Positions 1-6,185 of a stretch of DNA of 64,000 nucleotides are shown here, piece after piece. The stretch lies in contig DATCLY010000043.1 of assembly GCA_036563665.1 (NCBI GenBank), positions 1 through 64,000 of the forward strand, in the 5' to 3' direction. A model generated the notes under the pieces. That model did no database searches, was not told the DNA's origin, and saw only the letters and a program-made list of their open reading frames with translations. Made by a program: the position numbers and the translations under genes. Each line of letters begins with the position of its first letter. Positions within the stretch are counted from its first letter, which is position 1. Source of the DNA: FEN-1219 sp036563665. GTDB lineage: Bacteria > Pseudomonadota > Gammaproteobacteria > Steroidobacterales > Rariloculaceae.

Positions 1-149
1 CGCTTGGGCCGCGTGGTGTAGGACACCGAGAACTTGAGCCGCGGCACGCGGTCGAGCAGCCCGCGCACGAGCGTGGTCTTGCCCGCCCCCGAAGGCGCGG
101 AAATCACGAGCAGCCGGCCCCGCCCGGCGTCCTGAGGATTCGCGCTCAC
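1..149 (-). CDS. gmk: Guanylate kinase, N-terminal fragment
   Basis: Guanylate kinase phosphorylates GMP to GDP with ATP in the cytoplasm. Only the first 49 codons lie in the window; the gene runs off the left edge. The start is GTG. The visible protein has the P-loop APSGAGKTT at about residues 19-27, preceded by the short strand RLLVIS, and then SVSYTTRPK, the start of the GMP-binding segment. The GTG overlaps the stop of yicC as GTGA, so the two are very probably one translationally coupled operon. Identification is firm despite the truncation because P-loop and GMP-site strand match the family closely. Confidence 0.93.
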   Translation of the reverse strand, partial: MSANPQDAGRGRLLVISAPSGAGKTTLVRGLLDRVPRLKFSVSYTTRPK

Positions 150-1012
150 TCGAGGTTCTGCACCTGCTCGCGCATCTGCTCGATCAGGACCTTGAGCTCG
201 ACCGCCGCGCGCGTGAGCTGCTCCTCCTGAGCCTTCGATGCGAGCGTGTTCGCCTCGCGGTTCAGCTCCTGCACGAGGAAATCGAGCCGGCGACCCACGG
301 GCTCCGCCCGCTCGAGCACGCTCTCGACCTCGGCCACGTGCCCGGCGAGGCGCTGGAGCTCCTCGGCCACGTCCACCCGCTGGGCGAGCAAGGCGAGCTC
401 CTGCTCCAGCCGCTCCGGCTGCACCTGCACCTCGAGGCGACGCAACCGCTCCTCCAGCTTGTCGCGGAAGCGGGCCTGCACCCCGTCCACGAGCGGCCGC
501 AGGCGGTCCACGAGGTCCCGGATGGCCGCGCACCGCTCGCGAAGCGCCTCCGCCGTGCGCTCCCCCTCGCTACGCCGGGCCGCGACCAGCGCGTCGAGAG
601 CGCTCCGGAACGCCTGCTCCGCCGGCGCCGCGAGGTGCGCCAGCGCCCGTCCCGACTCCTGGAGCACTCCGGGCCAGCGAAGAATCTCCGCCACGGACAG
701 CGGCCGGGCGTCGGGGAACGTGGCGCGCACGGCCGACTCGAGCGCGTGCAGCGCGGCAAGCGTCTGCTGATCCACCGCCACCGGCTCCGCCCCCTCGGCG
801 GCCGCCACGGCCCGGAGCGAGCAGTCCACCTTGCCGCGCCGCAGCACGCTCGCCGCCTGCTCCCGGCACGCGGGCTCGATCCCGCGCAGCTCCTCCGGCA
901 GGCGAAAGCTCAGATCCAGGAACCGGTGGTTCACGCTGCGGACTTCCCAGACCAGCCGGAACGGCGGGACGAGCACGTCCGCCGTGGCGAATCCCGTCAT
1001 GCTGTGAGGCAT
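146..1012 (-). CDS. yicC: YicC family endoribonuclease
   Basis: YicC/YloC proteins are cytoplasmic endoribonucleases whose E. coli member has been linked to small RNA turnover. The reading frame is open further upstream, but homologues begin near MxxSMTGFA, so I place the start at the ATG giving MPHSMTGF; this yields 288 residues, close to the 287 of E. coli. The N-terminal YicC_N domain covers roughly residues 1-155, and the C-terminal DUF1732 domain ends in the family signature LNREANTLASKA. Its last bases overlap the gmk GTG. It is divergent from the PP2C gene, with about 200 bp between them for both promoters. Confidence 0.93.
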   Translation of the reverse strand: MPHSMTGFATADVLVPPFRLVWEVRSVNHRFLDLSFRLPEELRGIEPACREQAASVLRRGKVDCSLRAVAAAEGAEPVAVDQQTLAALHALESAVRATFPDARPLSVAEILRWPGVLQESGRALAHLAAPAEQAFRSALDALVAARRSEGERTAEALRERCAAIRDLVDRLRPLVDGVQARFRDKLEERLRRLEVQVQPERLEQELALLAQRVDVAEELQRLAGHVAEVESVLERAEPVGRRLDFLVQELNREANTLASKAQEEQLTRAAVELKVLIEQMREQVQNLE

Positions 1013-1209
1013 TCGATTGAGTCCGCTCGCCGTTTCAGACAATCTTGCGCCGTCTCGAGCCCCACCGAGGGAGTAGCTCGTCTGGTCTCCATCATCGCAT
1101 CGCGACGACGACCCGTGGCGCGCACGCGGCAGCTCGGGTCCCCGACCGCGGCGGCGACGGCCGACCGAGTGTACCTCAGCCGCCCGCCTCGAGCCGCCCA
1201 ACGGGCGGC

Positions 1210-1986
1210 ATGGGCTCCGCTACGCCCTCGCTGACCCGCATGCGCGCCGACTTCGCGAAAGTGAGCCTCCCCGGCAACCGCGCCGAGAACCAGGACCGCG
1301 TGGAAGTGCTGCCGCACCCCGACGCGCTGCTGCTCGTGGCCGTGGACGGCATGGGCGGCCACGCCCACGGCGCGAAGGCGGCCGAGGTGACGATCCGCAC
1401 GCTGCGGGAGTGCTTCGCCGCGGCGGCCGGGCCCGTGTTCGACCCGCAGGGCTTCCTCACGCTGTCGCTCGCGCGCGCGCACCAGAGCGTCGTGGAGATC
1501 GGCGCGGACGTGGCGGTGGATCAGCGCCCGCGCGCGACCTGCGCGGTCTGTCTCGTGCAGGACGGCGGCGCGTACTGGGCCCACGTGGGAGACAGCCGCG
1601 TGTATCAGCTCCGGGCGGGGGCCGTCCACGAGCGCACGCGGGATCACAGCCACGTGGAGCTGCTGCTGCGCGAGGGCCTCATCGCCGAGCAGGACATGCG
1701 CGCCCACCCGATGCGCAATTTCGTCGAGTGCTGCCTGGGCGGCGACGCGCCGCTGCCCGACATGAGCATCACCGCCCGCAAGAAGCTCCAGGAGGGCGAC
1801 GTGCTGCTCGTGTGCACCGACGGCTTCTGGGCCGGCATCGACGACGCCGATCTCGGCACGGCGCTGCAGGACTCGCCCGCGCCGCTCGACGGCACCCTGC
1901 GGGCGCTCGCCGAGCGCGCCGTGGCGCGCAACTCGCCGTACAGCGACAACACGAGCGTGGCCGCCTTGCGCTGGCTCGGCTCGTAG
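1210..1986 (+). CDS. PP2C-family serine/threonine protein phosphatase
   Basis: Metal-dependent (Mn/Mg) protein phosphatase of the PPM/PP2C superfamily, cytoplasmic, 258 residues with no membrane segment. Visible metal and phosphate site motifs in order: ENQDR (26-30), DGMGGH (46-51), GDSR in the middle third, CTDGFW, and the C-terminal YSDNTS. This is the full single-domain core, similar to Stp-type bacterial phosphatases. The start is uncertain: ATG at 1210 or the in-frame ATG at 1240, neither with a clear ribosome site. No partner kinase is encoded in the window. It is followed 75 bp later by rph on the same strand. The substrate cannot be deduced. Confidence 0.9.
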   Translation: MGSATPSLTRMRADFAKVSLPGNRAENQDRVEVLPHPDALLLVAVDGMGGHAHGAKAAEVTIRTLRECFAAAAGPVFDPQGFLTLSLARAHQSVVEIGADVAVDQRPRATCAVCLVQDGGAYWAHVGDSRVYQLRAGAVHERTRDHSHVELLLREGLIAEQDMRAHPMRNFVECCLGGDAPLPDMSITARKKLQEGDVLLVCTDGFWAGIDDADLGTALQDSPAPLDGTLRALAERAVARNSPYSDNTSVAALRWLGS

Positions 1987-2061
1987 CGCGTCCGGCCCCG
2001 GCCGGGTCACGACGGGGCTTCGGCTGGTAAGCTACTCGGCCCGACCTCAGGAATGCCACGC

Positions 2062-2775
2062 ATGCGTCCGAGCGGCCGAAGACCCGACGAGCTGCGGGAA
2101 GTTCGCTTCACCCCCAATTACACGCGGCACGCCGAGGGCTCGGTGCTGGTCGAGTTCGGCGATACGCGCGTGCTTTGCACGGCCTCGGTGGAGCCCAAGG
2201 TGCCGCCGTTCCTGAAAGGGCGGCAAGAGGGCTGGGTCACCGCCGAGTACGGCATGCTGCCGCGCGCCACCCACCAGCGCACCCAGCGCGAGGCGGCGAA
2301 GGGGCGGCAAGGGGGCCGCACGCTCGAGATCCAGCGGCTCATCGGCCGCAGCCTGCGCGCCGTGGTCGACCGCGAGGCGCTCGGCGAGCGCACCATCACC
2401 ATCGACTGCGACGTGCTGCAGGCGGACGGCGGCACGCGCACCGCGTCGATCTGCGGCGGCTACGTCGCGCTCGCGCTCGCGACGAACAAGCTGCTCGCGC
2501 TGGGCGAGATCGACAAGAATCCGTTGCACGGCCAGGTGGCCGCGGTCTCCGTGGGCATCTTCCGCGGCGTGCCCGTGCTCGACCTCGACTATGCGGAAGA
2601 CGCCGAGGCCGAGACGGACATGAACGTCGTCATGAACGAAGGCGGCGGCTTCATCGAGGTGCAGGGGACGGCCGAAGGCCACGCGTTCCTGCGCAGCGAG
2701 CTCGATCGCCTGCTCGACCTCGCCGCGGCCGGCATCGAGCGACTGCTGGAAGCGCAGGCCGCCGTGCTGCCGTGA
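2062..2775 (+). CDS. rph: Ribonuclease PH
   Basis: Phosphorolytic 3'-5' exoribonuclease that trims tRNA 3' ends, releasing nucleoside diphosphates. The 237-residue protein shows the RNase PH fold: MRPSGRRPDELR at the start, the phosphate-site segment GGTRTASICGG in the middle and the acidic metal site DLDYAEDAEAETDMN near residue 180. I prefer the ATG at 2062 over the one at 2053 because AGGA at 2049-2052 is spaced 9 nt from it but abuts the first; the length then matches E. coli (238). Its stop overlaps the rdgB start as GTGA, a conserved rph-rdgB pair. Confidence 0.95.
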   Translation: MRPSGRRPDELREVRFTPNYTRHAEGSVLVEFGDTRVLCTASVEPKVPPFLKGRQEGWVTAEYGMLPRATHQRTQREAAKGRQGGRTLEIQRLIGRSLRAVVDREALGERTITIDCDVLQADGGTRTASICGGYVALALATNKLLALGEIDKNPLHGQVAAVSVGIFRGVPVLDLDYAEDAEAETDMNVVMNEGGGFIEVQGTAEGHAFLRSELDRLLDLAAAGIERLLEAQAAVLP

Positions 2776-3389
2776 TCCGCGCCGCGCGCTTCGTGCTCGC
2801 GAGCGGCAACGCCGGCAAGCTCGCAGAGATGCGCGCGCTGCTCGCGCCGCTCGGCGTGGAGCTCGTGGCGCAGACCGAGCTCGGCGTAGATGGCCCTGCC
2901 GAAACGGGTCTCACCTTCGTCGAGAACGCGCTGCTCAAGGCCCGGCACGCGGCGCTCGCCACCGGGCTGCCCGCCATCGCCGACGACTCGGGCCTGGTCG
3001 TGGACGCGCTCGGCGGCGCGCCCGGCGTGCGCTCCGCCCGCTTCGCCGGACCGGGCGCCTCCGATGCCGACAACGTCGCCAAGCTGCTCGAGGCGCTGCG
3101 GGGGCGTCCCGACGCCGAGCGCACCGCGAGCTTCCACTGCGTGCTGGTGGCGCTCGCCGCGCCCGACGACCCGGCGCCCGTGATCGCCGCGGGCGCCTGG
3201 CCCGGCCGGATCGCGACCGCCCCGGCCGGCCGCTTCGGCTTCGGCTACGACCCGGTGTTCTTCGCGCCGCGCCTGGGCGCCACGGCCGCGGAGCTGCCGC
3301 CCGCCGTGAAGAACCGGATCAGCCACCGCGCCCGGGCGGCGCGCCGCCTGCTGGCCGCCCTGCGCGCGGCCCGCGGCGGGGTGTCCTGA
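2772..3389 (+). CDS. rdgB: dITP/XTP pyrophosphatase (RdgB/HAM1)
   Basis: House-cleaning nucleotide pyrophosphatase that hydrolyses dITP, ITP and XTP to monophosphates and keeps deaminated purines out of DNA. It starts at a GTG overlapping the rph stop and encodes 205 residues. Family motifs are all present: SGNAGK near residue 10 (substrate loop), ADDSGL near 72 (catalytic acidic pair), GFGYDPVF near 157 and SHRARA near the C-terminus. A GC-rich hairpin begins at the stop codon (3390-3406). Identification is secure. Confidence 0.95.
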   Translation: MIRAARFVLASGNAGKLAEMRALLAPLGVELVAQTELGVDGPAETGLTFVENALLKARHAALATGLPAIADDSGLVVDALGGAPGVRSARFAGPGASDADNVAKLLEALRGRPDAERTASFHCVLVALAAPDDPAPVIAAGAWPGRIATAPAGRFGFGYDPVFFAPRLGATAAELPPAVKNRISHRARAARRLLAALRAARGGVS

Positions 3390-3406
3390 GCGCCCGGATC
3401 GGGCGC
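3390..3406 (+). terminator. Possible terminator hairpin after rdgB
   Basis: GCGCCCG, a 3-nt loop GAT, then CGGGCGC form a perfect 7-bp stem immediately after the rdgB stop. There is no T-tract, only GTTATAC, so factor-independent termination is doubtful; it may just stabilise the 3' end. Confidence 0.4.
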
Positions 3407-3407
3407 G

Positions 3408-3416
3408 TTATACACA
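3408..3416 (+). promoter_or_regulatory. DnaA box (consensus)
   Basis: TTATACACA matches the E. coli DnaA box consensus TTATNCACA exactly. It is the leftmost of three such sites in about 215 bp between rdgB and rpmE. Whether DnaA binds is inference. Confidence 0.55.
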
Positions 3417-3516
3417 CGGCCGGCGGGCCGGCGCGAAAACAAGCCGGTTGCACGCCGTTCTTTGGGTCTCGACTCCGAAGAGGGGCGTAAGCATCTGATT
3501 CGACTCGTGTTCGTCT

Positions 3517-3539
3517 GTTTGATCGTTTTTTGATCAAAC
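3517..3539. promoter_or_regulatory. Inverted repeat in AT-rich tract between DnaA boxes
   Basis: GTTTGATC at 3517-3524 is mirrored by GATCAAAC at 3532-3539 with a T-rich 7-nt spacer. The surrounding 3491-3552 is markedly AT-rich for this genome and holds two GATC sites. It could be a protein operator, a hairpin upstream of rpmE, or part of a DNA-unwinding segment. The rest of the 299-bp gap between rdgB and rpmE shows no gene. Confidence 0.5.
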
Positions 3540-3587
3540 TCACAAAAACCGTTACGGGACGCGCCGAGGGCGGGCTCGCGCAACGTC

Positions 3588-3622
3588 ATGTCCACAGAGT
3601 TATGCACAGTTTTTGTGGATAA
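3588..3622. promoter_or_regulatory. Paired DnaA boxes plus a weaker third site
   Basis: TTATGCACA at 3600-3608 (plus strand) and TGTGGATAA at 3614-3622 (TTATCCACA on the minus strand) are two exact DnaA boxes facing each other with 5 bp between. ATGTCCACA at 3588-3596 is a degenerate copy with two mismatches. They lie about 65 bp upstream of the rpmE start. Confidence 0.6.
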
Positions 3623-3688
3623 TCCTCGCGCTTGTCTTCCGCTCCGCGGGGGCGTATCCTCACGCGCCCTTCGCGAGGCCCGACGCCC

Positions 3689-3910
3689 ATGAAACCGGAT
3701 ATCCATCCCGAGTACAAAGAGATCACGATCACCTGCAGCTGCGGGAACTCCTTCAAGACCCGCTCGACGCTCGGCGAGGATCTGCACGTCGAGGTCTGCT
3801 CGGCGTGCCACCCGTTCTACACGGGCAAGCAGAAGATCGTGGACACGGGCGGGCGCGTGGATAAGTTCCGCCGCCGGTACGGCAACGCCGCGTCGCCGAG
3901 CAAGCAATAG
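3689..3910 (+). CDS. rpmE: Ribosomal protein L31 (zinc-binding type A)
   Basis: Large-subunit ribosomal protein bL31, 73 residues. The start is the ATG of MKPDIHPEYKEI, the usual family beginning; an open frame extends upstream but is not conserved. Cysteines C16, C18, C37 and C40 form the zinc-binding set of the C+ (type A) form, which is replaced by a zinc-free paralogue in many bacteria under zinc limitation; no such paralogue is in this window. GAGG at 3674-3677 may be the ribosome site. The gene stands alone between the DnaA-box region and gltA. Confidence 0.95.
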   Translation: MKPDIHPEYKEITITCSCGNSFKTRSTLGEDLHVEVCSACHPFYTGKQKIVDTGGRVDKFRRRYGNAASPSKQ

Positions 3911-4002
3911 CGCCGGCGCGCCATCGCCCGGAACGGCGGCCTGCCCAGTCCCGTCCGCCGCGGTCGTTCCGCGGCGTGCGGATGTGTGCGCCGGCGCCGA
4001 AC

Positions 4003-4030
4003 TTGGACGGTCGATGGCCGCTGCTATAAT
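4003..4030 (+). promoter_or_regulatory. Sigma-70 promoter of gltA
   Basis: TTGGAC at 4003-4008, a 16-bp spacer and a perfect TATAAT at 4025-4030 form the clearest housekeeping promoter in the window. Transcription would begin near 4037, giving a leader of about 125 nt before gltA, in which I found no riboswitch-like structure. Confidence 0.7.
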
Positions 4031-4161
4031 CCGGCCACGCGCCGTGCCAACAACGCGCGTGCCGCACGCAGGCACGCCGGCGCGCCGCCCTACAAGCCCT
4101 CGACACGACTCCGCCCCCGCGCCGGGGGACGGACCGAGATCGATTGTCTGCCAGGTGTTGG

Positions 4162-5463
4162 ATGACCGGTAAGAAGTACATCTTGACCGACCCGGATACG
4201 GGCGAGCAGATCTCGCTCCCGGTGCTCGAGCCGACGCTCGGGCCGCGCGCCGTGAACGTGAGCCAGCTGTACACGGATCACGGCTTGTTGACGTACGACC
4301 CGGGGTACGCGGCCACGGCGAGCTGCCAGAGCGCGATCACCTACATCGACGGCGAGGCCGGCATCCTGCTGTACCGCGGCTACCCGATCGAGCAGCTGGC
4401 GGAGCATTCGAGCTTCATCGAGGTGGCCTATCTGCTGCTCTACGGCGAGCTGCCGACCCAGAGCCAGCTCGAAGCGTTCGAGACGCAGATCCGCACGCAC
4501 ACGATGATCAACGAGTCGCTGCTGCGGTTCTTCAACGGCTTCCACCACAACGCGCATCCCATGGCGATGGTGTGCGGCGTGGTGGCCTCGATGTCGGCCT
4601 TCTACCACGACAGCACCGACATCCGGAATCCGCACCACCGCGACGTGTTCGCGCACCGCATCATCGCGAAGCTGCCCACGATCGCCGCGGCCGCCTACAA
4701 GCATTCGCTCGGCCAACCGTTCGTGTACCCGCAGAACAGCCTCAAGTACTGCGCGAACCTGCTGCACATGTTCTTCGCGGTGCCGTCGGAGCGCTACGAG
4801 GTGAACCCCATCGCGGCCGAGGCGCTCGATCTGCTGTTCATCCTGCACGCCGATCACGAGCAGAACTGCAGCACCTCCACGGTGCGGCTCGCCGGCAGCT
4901 CGGGCACGAACCCGTACTCGGCCATCGCGGCCGGCATGTCGGCGCTCTGGGGGCCCGCCCACGGCGGCGCGAACGAGGCCGTGATCAACATGCTCGAGCG
5001 GATCGGCACGGTGGACCAGATTCCGAAGTACATCGCCAAGGCGAAGGACCGCAACGATCCGTTCCGCCTCATGGGCTTCGGCCACCGCGTCTACAAGAGC
5101 TACGATCCGCGCGCCGCGATCATCCGCAAGATGGCGCATCGCGTGCTCGAGCAGCTCGGTAAGCCCGCGGACCGGCCGCTCTTCGACCTCGCGCTCAAGC
5201 TCGAGGAGATCGCGCTCAAGGACGACTACTTCATCGAGAAGAACCTGTACCCGAACGTCGACTTCTACTCGGGCATCATCTACCGGGCGCTCGGCATACC
5301 CACGTCGATGTTCACGGTGATGTTCGCCATCGCCCGGTGCGTGGGGTGGGTCACCCACTGGCGCGAGATGGTGGCGGATCAGAGCACGCGCATCGGCCGC
5401 CCCCGCCAGCTCTACACGGGCCCCGCGAAGCGCGACTACCAGCCGCTCTCCGCGCGCGGCTGA
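4162..5463 (+). CDS. gltA: Citrate synthase (type II, hexameric)
   Basis: Condenses oxaloacetate and acetyl-CoA to citrate, the entry step of the TCA cycle. The protein has 433 residues, as expected for the Gram-negative hexameric, NADH-regulated type. Catalytic residues are in place: H267 in GPAHGGANEA, H308 in GFGHRVYKSYDPRA and D367 in PNVDFYSG, matching E. coli H264, H305 and D362. The ATG at 4162 is chosen because AGGTG at 4153-4157 is properly spaced and MTGKKYIL fits homologues; a TTG 18 nt upstream is less likely. It is monocistronic and converges on the nucleotidyltransferase-like gene, with 58 bp between stops. Confidence 0.97.
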   Translation: MTGKKYILTDPDTGEQISLPVLEPTLGPRAVNVSQLYTDHGLLTYDPGYAATASCQSAITYIDGEAGILLYRGYPIEQLAEHSSFIEVAYLLLYGELPTQSQLEAFETQIRTHTMINESLLRFFNGFHHNAHPMAMVCGVVASMSAFYHDSTDIRNPHHRDVFAHRIIAKLPTIAAAAYKHSLGQPFVYPQNSLKYCANLLHMFFAVPSERYEVNPIAAEALDLLFILHADHEQNCSTSTVRLAGSSGTNPYSAIAAGMSALWGPAHGGANEAVINMLERIGTVDQIPKYIAKAKDRNDPFRLMGFGHRVYKSYDPRAAIIRKMAHRVLEQLGKPADRPLFDLALKLEEIALKDDYFIEKNLYPNVDFYSGIIYRALGIPTSMFTVMFAIARCVGWVTHWREMVADQSTRIGRPRQLYTGPAKRDYQPLSARG

Positions 5464-5521
5464 CGCGCCCGGGGCGGCGCAGGCGTCGGGCGTCCCTGTT
5501 CGGCGGCCGGGCGAACGCCCG

Positions 5522-6160
5522 TCAGGCGGGGTCGCCGGCCTGCGGGCCGTCGTCGAGCATGGCGAGCACCTCGGCGCGGCCGGCGCGCCGCATGGGACGC
5601 TGGTCCACGGGGCTCAACGGCGCCTGCCGCGAGCGCTTCTCGGCGAACGCGAGCACGACCACCTCTTCGCCGTCGAGCTGGAAGCTGAAGCCCGGCACCT
5701 GCACGGGCTTCTGCTGCTCGTTGAAGCGGTAGCGGCGCTGGCAGTCGCGGACGGGGACGCGCTGCTGCTCGAGGACGGCGGCCACGAGCTCCGGCGCGTC
5801 GGTGTAGACGTGCAGCTCGATGGCCGAGTTGATCGTGACGGTGCCCGTGAGGACGGCGCCCACGAGCCGCGGGTCGAAGGGCGCGAGCCATTCCATGACC
5901 TCGGCCGCGAGCCGCCGCAGCGTCACGAGCCGCCGGGCGTGCGCGTCCGGCGCGAAGATCCGCTGCCGCTCCGTGAGGCTGCTCGCGATCTGCGCGTTGC
6001 TCGGCAGCGCCCCCGCCGAGCGCACGCCGAGGCGCTCGGCCGCCTTGCGCTTGGCGAGGCCGTAGTCCTCGATGCCGCCTTCCATCATGAGGCGCGCCGC
6101 TTCCTGGGCGAGCTGCTCGCGAAGCGCGGAAGCGCTGGAACGGGGACCGCGTCCTCCCAC
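5522..6160 (-). CDS. Conserved hypothetical protein, nucleotidyltransferase-like fold
   Basis: A cytoplasmic protein of 212 residues with no signal peptide or membrane segment. The first third has a helical MEGGIEDYGLAKRKAAERLG region; the middle contains LTGTVTINSAIELHVY, which resembles the GS-x(n)-D core of small nucleotidyltransferases but without a clear aspartate pair. I recall similar proteins beside other enzymes of unknown role in gammaproteobacteria, but no function is established. The GTG start at 6160 is supported by a near-ideal AGGAGGG six bases upstream. It follows the PBP1A gene by 25 bp and is probably co-transcribed with it. Activity is not inferred. Confidence 0.75.
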   Translation of the reverse strand: MGGRGPRSSASALREQLAQEAARLMMEGGIEDYGLAKRKAAERLGVRSAGALPSNAQIASSLTERQRIFAPDAHARRLVTLRRLAAEVMEWLAPFDPRLVGAVLTGTVTINSAIELHVYTDAPELVAAVLEQQRVPVRDCQRRYRFNEQQKPVQVPGFSFQLDGEEVVVLAFAEKRSRQAPLSPVDQRPMRRAGRAEVLAMLDDGPQAGDPA

Positions 6161-6185
6161 GATCGACCCTCCTCGTGTCGGGCAA

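Noticed and set aside
3856..3864. A fourth DnaA box within rpmE
   Set aside because: CGTGGATAA differs by one base from the consensus and encodes the conserved L31 residues VDK, so coding constraint explains it.
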